Below are positions 1 through 11,799 of a DNA stretch of 64,000 bases, piece after piece (positions within the stretch are counted from its first letter, which is position 1; each line of letters begins with the position of its first letter). The stretch comes from Allolobophora icterica (taxonomy: Eukaryota; Annelida; Clitellata; Crassiclitellata; Lumbricidae). Below the pieces are notes generated by a model. It did no database searches. It saw nothing but the letters and a program-made list of their open reading frames with translations, and was not told the DNA's origin. The stretch covers positions 5,158,334 through 5,222,333 of the forward strand of contig OY744609.1 of NCBI GenBank assembly GCA_963556255.1, in the 5' to 3' direction. Position numbers and translations under genes: made by a program.

Positions 1-290
1 ATCGAGTGCGAGACGCCGTACCTTGCGCTCGGCCTCCCGGGGTGAATTTGTTGTCCCCTATGCTCGTACTGCTATGGCGCAGCTTAGGGTATTCTCCGTG
101 GTGGGTCCTAATGTCTTGGAATGACCTCCTTCTCTCGCTTCGCTCCCTCCCTAGGGGCCTCTCAGGTACTTTCTATGGCCTTCTTAAGACCTGTCTTTTT
201 GTTCGGGCCAGGGTCGGGAGCGCCACTGAGTAGATTTCTTAAACTGGCGCTATATAAGTTCATTATAGATTGATTGATAGATAGATAGCT
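1..290 (+). mobile_element. 3' end of a non-LTR (LINE) retrotransposon
   Basis: The plus strand encodes the C-terminal tail of a LINE reverse transcriptase ORF. The readable end includes WNDLLLSLRSLPRGL followed by LLKTCLF, a frameshift lies upstream, and a stop follows near 231. After the stop comes a short 3' UTR with GGGTCGGGAGCGCCACTGAG and GGCGCTATATAAG, a 3' end shared with related fragments near 4.7 and 13.4 kb. It is truncated at the window edge, so the family (CR1/L2-like) is only inferred. Confidence 0.7.
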
Positions 291-291
291 A

Positions 292-336
<45 letters not shown>

Positions 337-358
337 AATATAGATAGATAGATAGATC
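268..358. repeat. GATA/GACA microsatellite
   Basis: Imperfect tetranucleotide run (GATA, then GACA, then GATA) that follows directly on the LINE 3' end, as simple tails often do. Confidence 0.9.
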
Positions 359-359
359 C

Positions 360-1370
360 GTGGCTATGAGATCTTGGCGATTTCACTTTCTTAGCCTCGG
401 CATATATCAATTTCGATAACCATGGTCGCCATATGATCTGTCCATCGTCAATTCACTGCGAAGTTCTCTACGGGACGAATGAGGGACAAAACCTTCGAAC
501 CATCTGGTAGTCTAACGTTTTTTGTTTTAAAGTTTGTTAATGTGAGAACTGGAAGAATCATTAAGACATAAATTCTGTAACACGTTAACGACGATTGTGT
601 ACTAAAAGTGACGGGGAAGCCAATGCATCTCGTCCTCAAAGTGTTAATGCACGTGTTGCACCCTTGTGGAATACTTCGGACGATGTTGTTGTTGCTGTAG
701 CGAAACTTCTGTCTGAAATCGGTGCCTGAAAAAGGAGTCACAAAGACCTGTAAATTACAGACAGGTTTAGACTCTGACTCCGGATTTTAAATCCGATGTA
801 TCTTCATTTGTTTTCGTCGGTCCTTTAAGGGTAGGCCTAAGCGATCAATCCACACCAGCTGTAAAGAGGAATATCGAGTTCTTTGTTGCACATGGATTTC
901 CCACACTACTGCCTAACACAAATCAGATCGTTGCTTGACATCAGCGGGGATAAAAATACAAAGGCAGGGTTGGAATGTGAAATAAAATATAGACCCGTTT
1001 GGGAAAGTCTGAACTGGCGGGAGAAAGGACCTAGTCGCAGCGGCGAAAATAATTAAACAAGTTTTTAAAAACCCACAACAGCGGAGAAGTATTACGGCGC
1101 TGTAAAATATTGTACTCTGATCGCATCGTCGCGCAGTTTGTCAACAGCAGTGCTGCAAAAGCCGAAAAGACCGAACAACGTTCAGTGCAAAGTCCCGTTG
1201 TTGTTATGTCTATGTGTTCAACGTGGCCTTCACGGAGGAGAAGTACAAGTGAGGGTTTATGTTTCGCTCGGTTACGTTTTTTGCTTCAGAAGACAAAGCG
1301 TGGTTAGTTTGGAAAAGTAAGGTTAGGTTATACGTCGCTTTTTACCGGCCTCTATCAGCATTACACAATA
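360..1370. repeat. Duplicated spacer block, copy 1
   Basis: This block matches 15227-16650 over its whole length, from ATCTTGGCGATTTCACTTTC at the left to CGCCTCTATCAGCATTACAC-like sequence at the right. A sub-block around 705-1000 (GTCTGAAATCGGTG...) also matches sequence upstream of gene B (near 23460) and gene D (near 51030). No long ORF is convincing. It is best read as intergenic DNA copied with the P450 genes, and as the 5' flank of a further P450 gene lying left of the window. Confidence 0.75.
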
Positions 1371-1551
1371 CAATACAATAGATTGCGCGAAGGGCCTTTT
1401 TAGCAAACCTGCATTAATTCAATCAGGCGAATGTTACATACATAGTAAATACATATATAATAGTCCTACTGTATGTTATATGAAATATTTATTCAATGTG
1501 TATGTGAGTGTAGGTGTATGAGACTATGAGTGTATGTGTGTGTATGTATGC

Positions 1552-1797
1552 CAGTGTTTAATATAGTCCCCTCTTCTGGGGGGAGCCAAGGTTTGTGGAG
1601 CAGGAGCGTAGCCAGACTTAAAATTTGATTACATTCTTTGGGACACCTTTTTGAGGGAATTTCTTCAACAGCAAAATCTGATGACCTTTTTTGGCAGATT
1701 TCTTCTACAAAAAATGTCTATTGCCTATTTCTCTGGGGGAGGGGGACATAAATCCTGGGAGGGAAATTCCCCCAAAAGGTGTCTAGATTAAACACTG
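1552..1797. mobile_element. hAT-type MITE
   Basis: Terminal inverted repeats start CAGTGTTTAATATAG and end CTAGATTAAACACTG, with G/C-run subterminal sequence. It is related to the element at 44157-44520. The flanks are ATGT microsatellite, so the 8-bp target duplication cannot be fixed. A fragment of another repeat (GGAGCGTAGCCAGACTT, near 1604) sits inside. Confidence 0.6.
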
Positions 1798-2254
1798 TAT
1801 GTATGTGTGTGCTTATATAGGCCTATGCATGAATGCATGAATGTATGTGCATAATTATGTATGATTCCCTTTCTGCATGCATGTATGCATCCATTTGACC
1901 GTTCTACTGCGATGACATTCCACAATCAGCTGAATTGGTATCAATCGACTGAGCTCAACGTGTCTGAGGGAGATGGCCAGTGGTGACCCTTCCGGTTACC
2001 TGGGCACAGTTCGCATATTGACGAACATAGGCCTATTGTTCTTAATGACCTTGACATTATTTAGTTTCTCTTGTTGAAGGTATCAATAGGCTTCATAGGA
2101 AATTTCGACATAATTATATGTACAGTCTCTTGAAACTGAAATAACTGAAATAATACATCTCGGAGTAGAACTTAATCTGTGACTTTGAAACTAACACGGT
2201 TAATTTAATCCACTATGCAGTATATATTATTGCACCTCTCAGGGAGTTGTAAAA

Positions 2255-2590
2255 AGTCAAAAGAACAAAATAAGTAAGTAAGTATAAAGTAAGTATATTC
2301 TTTATTTTTACCGGCTGCAAGACGCACTCCGGTGTACATACAACATATGAACAACTGTCATCAAGTCAATATGAATAGAGCATTCTACATATAAAGAAGT
2401 TTTTTTCATGTTATTATCAGCTATTGGTAAAACTCGGTCATGAGAACGGGGCCGGAGAGAATATTCAAGAAATACGATCCTCTTAACGGAAACAAGCAGA
2501 TCAGATAATGGAAGCACGAATAGAGCAATCACCGGACGGACATCCAACCACGTCTTATCGTCTGCGTACTTGCCAGTTTGAATTAATAAA
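2255..2590 (-). mobile_element. Probable SINE with (ACTT)n tail, minus strand
   Basis: On the minus strand the 3' part reads AATAAAGAATATACTTACTT followed by further ACTT units. The same tail occurs on the tRNA-like SINE at 32185-32370. The internal promoter boxes are not clear here, so this may be a truncated copy. Confidence 0.4.
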
Positions 2591-2596
2591 CGATGA

Positions 2597-2617
2597 TTAT
2601 TATTATTATTATTATTA

Positions 2618-2704
<87 letters not shown>
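2597..2704. repeat. (TTA)n microsatellite
   Basis: About 36 TTA/ATT units with one G interruption. The poly-Asn and poly-Tyr reading frames across it are artefacts. Confidence 0.95.
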
Positions 2705-2705
<1 letters not shown>

Positions 2706-2774
2706 AGTTATGTAACTTAATGCAATGAAACGCATTGAAAATCAGGTGCAAAGCCTCAGCGTCCCTCCTCCTGT

Positions 2775-5700
2775 TCAGCCCTTGGGCTGGGTTGGTTTCA
2801 CTCGGGGTATCAGACGAACTTCGAAGTCAGTTGGAGTCGTCGCTACAGCGCTTTGTTCCTTCACGTTGATCGTTTTCTGGCCCTCTGGTGGTCGGATATC
2901 GAAACGCTGGACGAGACTTGTGAGAAAGAGAAAGGTAGTCTGACGAGCAATTATCTCTCCCAGGCAGGAACGCTTTCCTACAGCAGAACAAGCAAATCAC
3001 CGTTATCACTGTAGATTAACAATTGTAGGTCCATGATTTTAGAGTGGTTACATTGCGGGCTGTTAACCCATAACCGAGTGACAGGGATTCAAATTCTCAA
3101 CTATGGAATGAAAGGTTGGTAAACAAGAGGGCAAGTAACTAGCATTTCACATCGTGGTTTCATTTGTAATATATTGTCCGTCTGGGGGACTGCATACCTT
3201 CGTCAAAAATAGCAACTTTTGAGGATATTTTCTGAAGAACAGCTATACATTGGGTTAAAATAGGTTGAAATGGTCATGCCTGTATCATCACAGTTCTACA
3301 TGTAGTTACTCGAACATATTCTTGCAATAAACTGCAGCAGTCGGGGTTTATCCAATGATGCCTACATGTACATCGATCGCCACTTATGAGTTTTTTTCTT
3401 AAAGTGGCTCTTTAAAAATATAAGATAACAAGTGCAAAGTGATATTTTCGTCAAATTTGTTTAGCATCTGAGGCTGATATTGAGTCTCCGTAACCTACCC
3501 AAACCGAATGAAATCATCCTGTGACTATCGATGATCTTGTTGTCTGCATCCAGGAATCTTTCTGGTCTCAAGTTCTCCGGATCTTTCCAGAATTTAGGAT
3601 CCATGTGAGCGCTGTAGCCATTTGGTATGACCTGAATCAAAATTTGTGCTATGTGGGGCTTTACCTTTAGTGAGCGATAGCTAGAGAACCCGGCTGAAAT
3701 GAGACTAGGATAAAAGTTACGTAACCAGTCTATGGGAATAATTGAGCTTGGCAATGTCTAGAACGTCCAGAATTAGAGTGTGAGACATAAAATCAAAAGC
3801 AATTTTATAAAGATCGGGAATATAAAGATAAGAATTAAGCGAGCATAGGGATACAGAGACAGATACAGAGACAGAGAGAGAGAAAACTGGACACAGAGAC
3901 GGAACCATATATACATGTAGACAGGGAGACAGAGGCATAGGTAGAGACAGAGTTAGAGACAAAGAGACACAGACAGAAATAGAGACAGACAATGACAAAG
4001 ACAGAGGCAAAGACAGAGACAGAGACAAAGACCTAGATGTCGATCTTTCGCGAATCTTCACCCTAGCGATTAACCGAAGAATCAGCCATCCCCCAACCAG
4101 ATTGGCCTGAGCATACGCGAGGATGCTACAAAAAGAAATAACTTCAAACGCGCAGGCCTCACGCCCACACGTGGAGCCAACCAGCGGGTTCCCGTCAACA
4201 GATGACAGATGACAGAACGCTACTGTGACGCCAAGGCAAGCATAGACCACAGCTCAACAACCATTCTACCGAAGTCCACATCAGCTTTGACAAATAGCTT
4301 GGACAAGCACAGAAACAGCACAGCCAACCACCAATTCTACTCTCACATCTTCCTCAGAGAACAGGAGTTGAGGTTCTTATTAGATTGTGAGTCTTTTGTC
4401 TAGCTATTTCTCAAGTACCCAGTAATGCCAACATTATCGTGACCTATGCTACGTATGTTTTATCGGAACGACCCGAACACATAGAAATGCTGACTGGATG
4501 AGAACCGATCTCAGTTGAAAATCTCATCTGAGCGGATCGGTGTCGTTGCAAGTCTTTATCATTAGGAGGAGACAAATGTGCAGCTGATGAGGAGACATTA
4601 TGCAGCGCCGTTATTTTTCGGTCGCTGGCCCCGCAACCTGGAATGGCTCCCTATGACTCACTCTACCTTGTTCCTTACAAACTTGAAAACTACTCTCTTT
4701 ACCCGTGGTTGGACTGGGAGCGCTCCTGAGTAGATCACCTTGAAGGGGCGCTATATAAAAGCTCCTAAATAATAATAATTTGGAAAGTCTGCACAATTCA
4801 AGTATTTGCGGAATATAGGAAAATCTAACCAATGCTCCAAAAGTTGATATTCACTTTTATGACAGATGATCCTCAGTCAACCTAATAATTGTGGTAGCAG
4901 TAGGCTTATCTTGATGTGGTAGAATAGTTCAGTGTATAGAGTATCAAACACTGACAGTTCTTGTTATAATATATACCAATCTGACACAGATCCCAAACAT
5001 TATCTGACCTCACTCAACGTTACCTGAACTAACCATGCAAAAACAGACCAGTCGATACTTACCATGCATCCTTTAGGTACGTCGTACTCGAGGACTTTGG
5101 TGTCTCTGAGAGTTGCATGCGGTATGAAAAACGGAACTACAGTACGTCGTCTCATGATTTCCAATATCACAGCTTCAGTGTAGGGCAAACGTGGTTTATC
5201 ATCAAGTGAGGGAAACCTGTCTCCTGGCACCATTTCATCGATCTCCATCTGAAAGCGGTTCTGAACCTCTGGAGAGTTGGCTAATTCCACCATTGCCCAC
5301 CGCATCGTTGTCGACACAGGAGCTGTACTTCCGAAGCACATATCTCGAAGAATATAGAGTAGGTCCTGGTGGATGTAGTCGGTACCCTCGATTTCCAGAA
5401 ATCTTCCGACGAACGTAGGCTCAGATTTGGTGGTCTTGATGAACTTTATCCCCGCTCCTATTCCGCTAAACATCCTCTCGCTTGACGATCGTAAACCGTC
5501 GATCTTCTTTCTAAACATTGGTAGAAACCGAACCACTGGGGCCACGTTGAGTGCCATATCAAGGTTTGAGACGCACTCTACGGTATTCTTAACGACTGCA
5601 GCATGTTCCATCGGTAAAGACTGTTGAAAGTTTTTTCCAAACAGGATGCTCAGCATGACATTTGAAGTGGAAAATATCGTCAGCCATTTTGGATCAAATG

Positions 5701-8700
5701 AACGGCCATTTTGTTTCAGAATCTCGTCATTCATTGACTCCATTTCTTGCAGAATTCGCGTCTCAGAGACACTCTGGACACCAAATCCAAACTCCTTGAG
5801 GATGGATAGGGAGAGCTTATGGTACTTCTTATACGCCTCGTCGTAATATGCGTAACCTATGCCTAACATATCAAACAGAAGTTATTAATAATTGTGATTC
5901 TGAAATCGTGTCTCTTATTTTTGTCATCATTTTTAACACAATTTAAATTTATTACCCGAAAAGCTTATAATTAGAATTCCACTTTGAATTCCAGATTTAT
6001 ATGAAAGATGGCGTAAGTTGTGCATCCTGAACAAATAAAGTTCAAAATTGCTACATACATTATTAAATTCGAGGATGTTGGTGTGAACTTACCTCTAAGC
6101 TCTTGGTTGATAACTTTCGCTTCAGTGAAGAGAGGAGCTCTGTCGGCGAATGCATCCGAATGTTTGACCATAGCATCATAAATTGCGTCGTAGCCATTCA
6201 GAACCACCACCATGCTGAAGATATTAAAAAGGGAGTGGTATCGTTAACAAACAGAAAACGAGTGTGGCGATGATGGTCATTCTCAGATGTGTTTATTACA
6301 AAGTCATTCTAAGCGCACTAAACAAACATACACGCGTACAAACATACGCAAAACAGAACATAAACCCATCCATCACGCCGTTAGTTCCTGCCTCATACAT
6401 CCGACATCGAAGGGATAGAGATTATTAATTACTATTACTTGTGATGGCGGTGGTTGGATGTGGAGGTGGAAATGATGGTGTTGCATATAACGATTGCGAT
6501 CATGACGATGATAATGACTACGGCAATTATGATCAAGTGATCCTGTGGCGGTCAAGGCCACAGTGCGTATGTGGGAAGATTTATTTTATGCGAATAGCAT
6601 CGTTTTCTTTAAGTTTACATGCGAAGGGAACAGCATCGTTTCTCTTAATTTTACATGCGAAGGCCCAGTATCGATCATTTAATTTTTATTTAATTTCAAT
6701 AGGCGACTGTCCAGCAACGACCGTGATAGGGAAGCCCGATCGACGGTGTAAAGCCAGCGCATAGCGAGCAGACGCGTTAATTCGGGATGCATAGAGCCTG
6801 CCTCACGGTGCGCTGCTTTATACGTGAAGAGTTGGTTCGACTCTTCATACATAGCAATACTGTGAAACAGCGTTGTTGGTTAGCGATTCAGTTACCGATT
6901 CAAATATACTGCACTCAGTGTGGTAGGCGAGTGATTTTGGTTACGACCGAGTCAGAGTTCGAGTTTCCGGTTAGTACAAATATATTTACGGACGAAAGGG
7001 GCGTCCGAATAATATAATCAGGCGATCCCGAGTACAGCTAAAGAAGCTCGCTGTGGGGAGACGGGCCGACAGCGCCGATCCGGCGGGTTGGATCCCTCCG
7101 TTGATCGCGAAGCGGTCTAGATCCCAATTGTGGGAAATCTACGGCTGAGTAATACTCGGGGAAGGATACCGTTGATACACAGGAAAACCAATTCAGTGTG
7201 AGATCGAAAACCAGGGTGAATTTGGCGACGGGCAGGAAAGTCCCTCTTGGGTTTTGAAGAACTCCGCGATCGGAGCTTGTCCGGTAACCCATGGGAGTAG
7301 AGGTGACCTTCTTAAGGTAGCCATTTTCTGGAATTCTGAAATCCTTGAAACCAAGAGTGAATTTGGTGTCGGGCAAGGAAATCCCTCTTGGAGTTCGAAG
7401 AACTCCAAGATCCGACAGTGTTTGGTTTTATCCACTGAGAAGAGTTTTACGCGAATTCGGCGTACTCGACACAAGGGAAGTTCTACGCGCTTTCGGCGTA
7501 CTCGGCCGGGAGAGTTTTACGCGACTTCGGCGTCCTCGGCTGGGAGAGTTTTACGCGACTTCGGCACTCGGTGAAGTGACCGTCGGGATACCTGAAAAAA
7601 CCAGTTTAGTACAAAAACGATAATAAGGGTAAATTTGGCGACAGGCAGGAAATTCCCTCTTGGGTTTTGAAGAACTCCGCGATCGGAGCTTGTCCGGTTA
7701 CCCGTGGAAGTAAGCGTGACCCTCGTTAGGGAACCAAAATTCGGAAATTCTTGGGAACAAAATTCAGGACATTCTGGTAACCTTACGGGGTCGGCGTTAC
7801 ATTTGGATTGTGACACTTGGATGGCTGACACGCCGGTGGAGCGTTGGAGGGGCTCCATCGCCCGGTAACTAAAAATAGTTACTGGGAAAGACCGCTGTTA
7901 CCGAAAGACCGCAGTACGGGAAAAGACCGCCCGACAACTGATTACAGTGCGGTAAGACCAGGAAAACGATAGAGTCAGGAAAATCTTGTATTCAAACCAA
8001 TCGTTATTCAGAGCAAATAACTTGGTGATCGAAACACGTAGTTCCGAGAACTGACCGAAGTGCGAAGTAGGGCCCACCTCGTGCGCCGGTCGGAACCCAG
8101 TTCTGCGTGCGGTTAGGGAGGTTTTAGACCTAGAACCTGTCCTATCAGAAGAGAGTGTCGTGAGACCAGTATACCGCGTTAATATTACACGTGTATATAT
8201 TATCGCAAGATGTTCGCGTGTTTGAGACGGCACGACGTGACGACTCGTCAGATGTACACCTTGTCCTCTCGGACAAGAGAACGTTCAGAGTTTTCCCCTA
8301 TTGACGATAACTCGAGAGTCATGAGATGCAGAATGGTACGTGAGGGTTCGGTTAAGGTGGAGAAAAAGAGGAAGTCTTTGACTAAGAGATCTCACAGGAA
8401 GCTGAGGACTCCTGCCGGCAAGAGAGCGAACCCTGTTCTAAAGGACGGCCATCCTGAGGACGAGGACGTTGCCCACCCGGCGACCGCGGCAGTGGCAGAG
8501 TCCGAAAGTGAGATGGAGCTTGACGGCGACACTGTTCGCAAACAAGCGATACCCTCGGGACCCCCTCTTGGAGAAATGGGCACTGAGAGCGGAGATAGGG
8601 AACCGCTCGTCTACAGCAGAAGTAGACAGGATAGTGACCCGGGCGACTCCAGAAGGTCAGTTGGCTGGAGCCGAACCCAGCCCGACGACGAAGCAGCGTC

Positions 8701-9105
8701 TCGGGTAAGACCGACACAAATTGGTACCACGTCTGATGAAGGGTTAGTTGATCTCGAGCGACGAACGTCACAATCCGAATTCGGTGATGATCATTAGAAT
8801 CAACGTAATGAGATAACCGAGTACGTTAAATTGACTACTGCACAAGCGCTACGCTTTCCCTACTTTTTTCCAATTGTACAGGAGAAGACAGGTCCAAGTT
8901 TCTCCGCCGATCTCATAAAGTGTTCAGGAACCGCAGTCATTCCTCCACGAATAATGGCGCCGACAGCTGGTAGAACTGGAAGCGATGGCGGATATCGCTT
9001 TCCATCATCTTTGACTCCATTCTGCTTGAATCGGCGCAGAATAAGCACGGCAGCAACGATTGTAAACAATGCTGCGAATACCGGAATCTCACCTCCGTCA
9101 AACAT
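2775..9105 (-). CDS. Cytochrome P450, CYP2 clan (gene A), five coding exons
   Basis: Microsomal haem-thiolate monooxygenase; substrate unknown. Exons, all minus: 9105-8864, 6214-6093, 5862-5063, 3631-3499, 2977-2775. They join in one frame of 499 codons, a normal P450 length, with intron phases 2, 1, 0, 1. The N-terminus has a hydrophobic anchor followed by a PPSLPVLP hinge. The K-helix ExxR is EIMR (residues 356-359), PERF is RPERFLD, and the haem signature FGLG|KRSCLGE (Cys437) is split by intron 4. The I-helix reads FGSTAPVST where paralogs B to D have STDTVS, so the acid and threonine that help activate oxygen are missing (residues 302-303, GCT CCT). Either activity is altered or this copy is losing function. 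Intron 1 is enlarged by an LTR-element remnant. The ATG lies directly after a polypyrimidine-CAG, which implies an upstream non-coding exon. Confidence 0.93.
3845..4035. repeat. GACAGA-rich simple repeat in intron 3 of gene A
   Basis: Imperfect purine-rich AGACAGAG run. The serine/leucine-rich minus-strand frame over it is an artefact. Confidence 0.85.
4608..4780 (+). mobile_element. LINE 3' end fragment in intron 3 of gene A
   Basis: The plus strand reads GPATWNGS and then LKTTLFT-like sequence when one frameshift is allowed. It then has a 3' UTR with GGGAGCGCTCCTGAGTAGAT and GGGCGCTATATAAAAG and an AATAAT tail. This is the same 3' end type as at 1-290 and 13385-13500. Confidence 0.6.
6543..8785 (+). 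mobile_element. Truncated LTR-type retroelement inserted in intron 1 of gene A
   Basis: Intron 1 sequence of A matches the paralogous intron of D on both sides (up to about 6540 and from about 8780 on), so the middle is an insertion. It opens with TGTGGCGGTCAAGGCCACAG, the TG start expected of an LTR. An LTR-like stretch may run to about 7036 (…GAGTACA), followed by leader-like sequence with internal repeats and then the ORF at 8210. No second LTR, protease or polymerase is present. LTR boundaries and family are inference. Confidence 0.45.
7205..7720 (+). repeat. Internal repeats of the intron 1 retroelement
   Basis: A block around GAAGAACTCCGCGATCGGAG occurs near 7255 and near 7668, with a shorter relative near 7395. 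Between them, about four units of roughly 36 bp built on AGAGTTTTACGCGACTTCGG lie at 7440-7567. Confidence 0.8.
8210..8797 (+). CDS. Charged hypothetical ORF, possible gag start of the truncated retroelement
   Basis: A 195-codon frame begins ATGTTCGCGTG. The product is basic at first (KVEKKRKSLTKRSHRKLR, about residues 46-63), then rich in Glu, Asp, Ser and Arg and apparently disordered. I recognise no domain. The last few codons run out of the insertion into intron DNA that matches gene D's intron, so the natural C-terminus is missing. It is either the 5' end of a gag gene cut off by truncation or a chance ORF. Confidence 0.3.
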   Translation: MFACLRRHDVTTRQMYTLSSRTRERSEFSPIDDNSRVMRCRMVREGSVKVEKKRKSLTKRSHRKLRTPAGKRANPVLKDGHPEDEDVAHPATAAVAESESEMELDGDTVRKQAIPSGPPLGEMGTESGDREPLVYSRSRQDSDPGDSRRSVGWSRTQPDDEAASRVRPTQIGTTSDEGLVDLERRTSQSEFGDDH

Positions 9106-10500
9106 CTGTGAAGAAGAAAAATACTAATCACGACTAACTTAAGGCGTTGACAGCATTTGAAAATACCGCTACACTAAATCTGTACACGTCCATGCTTATC
9201 TAGACCTCTGCAATTCACTTTAGTCTACCTGATTATAGAGACTACCAAAATTAGCTGCCTTCAAGCTACTAAGAATGCTGTCCCTCGTGTTGCCATCCAA
9301 AACGCCATTGCATTACGACTGATTTTAAATATCTGACCGAATAGAAAGAAAGTCCTATCACTTGCCTACGATACCACCAGTCACTTATTTAGCGTGCAAC
9401 TCCTCTCAACCCAGTTTTATTCCGCCCTAACATTCAGCTTCGATCCTGTTACCTCATGGCTGACATTCGGTGGAATTACGAAAATCATCTGATCCATCCT
9501 TACACTTCTTACAGTTTCTGCGCATGTCTTGCGCTCAAGACTGAAAACAATCGAGTCCGATTAATCAGATCCTGATTCCTTATTTCGTCTTTACCTCTCT
9601 CGATGATCCAATTCTAAATACCATCAACCGTAGCCCTCTAACTGCCTATATGCTTAACCCTAGAATTTAAACCTGCAATCAAGTCTGAAATGATATCTGA
9701 GCGCTTTTGAATCAGATGGTTCCGGCGACTTAGCTTTTAAAAGCGGCTGTAGAATTAGAGAAACGCGTTCGAAGTATGATAGGTCATAGATATCAGAAGT
9801 TAGACTACAGTTTACCTTTAGAAACTGATTTGAACGCACACTCTAACTCCAAGGTTATACTGATCTACTTTTCGCTGCGGACTTTCTTATAAGGACACAG
9901 TTTGCTGTCAAAGTGAATGATTTATGCATCAACGAAAATTAAAACAGTCGTCTAATATCAGACACGTGTCTACAACCAGAGGCGGGGATATTGTTTGACA
10001 GGTGGAGGACACTTTTGAACTGGATCAACATTTATGCGCCGATGAGTGCGAGAAAACGTTTTACCTCTTTTCCAGAAAAAATGCGTTGAAAAGCAAGGGA
10101 AGACACTTTGCTACTGCATGTAGATATATATATATAGTGTAACCATTTGTACAATAACATGTAAACTAATTCAAATCTAAAGTCATTTGATTTTTATTAT
10201 TTGTTAACATATTGCGAAACAATACAGACGGAATAATAATAATAAATCAAATAAACAAAACTAATTAATTTCTGTTAGTTGTTGACTTGTCAGCTGCCTT
10301 GTCTCAGTGGTCAAATTTCCAGTTGGCAATTATTTAACAAAAATGGTAATAAGAGAGTTTCTTTACAAATCGGGGAGGGGTTGGAAAACTCTATGATGTA
10401 AACTGTATACTGTTAAAGGTGGAGGTGACTGTCTCACTCATCGCCCCGGGATCGCGGCCCCTATCTAGGCCAGCCATCAACAAAGTTTTAGCAAGAGACC
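9106..10500. other. 5' flank of gene A
   Basis: No gene seen. About 9205-9480 reads on the plus strand like a decayed LINE reverse transcriptase tail (CNSL then LPDY and KLLRMLSLVLPS across stops), at low confidence. The stretch 9700-9990 matches 42520-42800 upstream of gene C, so it is old flanking DNA shared by the paralogs and a candidate for regulatory sequence. Confidence 0.5.
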
Positions 10501-10983
10501 TTAACCCGTTAATGACCCCTTTTTATTCACTGGCCAGATTTTGTTGTTCTTTTGCACATTGAGTCCTTGTGATAAAAGTACACTAGGGCCAAAAATTTTA
10601 AAACATATCTTTATTGGTTGCAGAGATATTTAGGTGTCCTTTTAAAAGGACGCTGAGCACATACGAGTCAAAACGCTACTAAACGTCAACTGTGTTGTCA
10701 TAGTTGACTCTTAGTAGCGTTTTGAAATAGAAACAGCTGTACAATGTCAAAACAAAAATAATACAGATAGCAGTGACTTTGTATCATAGTGCCAATGTCG
10801 TTTGATGTAAAAAAAATAAGTAAGCAAGTAGTTTCTTTATTACCCAGTTGCGAACAGCATTCTGAAGAACACACGTTATACGACAAAATCATAAGCATGC
10901 GAATTGTCAGGATGTGACAGCAGTGAATACTGGTAAAGTCCAATGTCTCAACTTTCAGCATGGTGTGATGGTGATATTTCAGT

Positions 10984-11105
10984 TCATCGACTGTGGAAGG
11001 CAGCAAAACAGTGGACATGTGAAGCAACAAGACATTTACTACACTGACGTGAAACTTCCTTGCCACAATGTCCACACCTCATCTGCTTTGGAATGCTTTG
11101 GACGG
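10984..11105 (-). pseudogene. C-terminal cysteine-rich domain of piggyBac transposase
   Basis: The minus-strand frame ends with MRCGHCGKEVSRQCSKC and then HVHCFAAFH before the stop. This is the CxxC…CxxC…HxxC…H zinc-binding tail of piggyBac transposases. It is cut off from the rest of the gene at 12940-13365 by the nested element, which enters just upstream of DHTVQSIPKQ. Confidence 0.85.
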
Positions 11106-11248
11106 TGTGATCCATGTGGTCCGAAGCAGGACGTTTTGGCGCCGCCGTTTTGGCGCGACCGTTTTGGCGCAGCCGTTTTGGCGCACGACCGTTTTGGCAC
11201 ACAGCCGTTTTGGCGCACGGCCGTTTTGGCGCAGGATATTAGCCTATA

Positions 11249-11798
11249 CATCGTATAATATATAATATAATACGAAGCCCGTATCGTACAATATATACGT
11301 TGATGTCTACCGCTGTGTTGGCTTCTCTTCCTTCTCCGATCTACAAGTCGTTTACATCGTATAATATATAATATAATACGAAGCCCGTATCGTATAATAT
11401 ATACGTTGATGTCTACCGCTGTGTTTGCTTCTCTTCCTTCTCCGATCTACAAGTCGTTTACATCGTATAATATATAATATAATACGAAGCCCGTATCGTA
11501 TAATATATACGTTGATGTCTACCGCTGTGTTGGCTTCTCTTCCTTCTCCGATCTACAAGTCGTTTACATCGTATAATATATAATATAATACGAAGCCCGT
11601 ATCGTATAATATATACGTTGATGTCTACCGCTGTGTTGGCTTCTCTTCCTTCTCCGATCTACAAGTCGTTTACATCGTATAATATATAATATAATACGAA
11701 GCCCGTATCGTATAATATATACGTTGATGTCTACCGCTGTGTTGGCTTCTCTTCCTTCTCTGATCTACAAGTCGTATACATCGTAAAATATATAATAT
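11249..11798. repeat. 106-bp tandem array, five units plus part
   Basis: Unit starts CATCGTATAATATATAATA at 11249, 11355, 11461, 11567 and 11673, with a changed start at 11779. Units are almost identical and AT-rich, with CGTATAATATA inverted pairs. The array resumes at 12376 after the nested MITE. Confidence 0.95.
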
Positions 11799-11799
11799 A

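Noticed and set aside
448..741. 97-codon minus-strand frame in the duplicated block
   Set aside because: The matching block at 15.3-15.6 kb does not keep the frame, so coding constraint is unlikely.
2308..2751. Frame with a long poly-Asn run
   Set aside because: Produced by the (TTA)n microsatellite; the flanking residues match no family I know.
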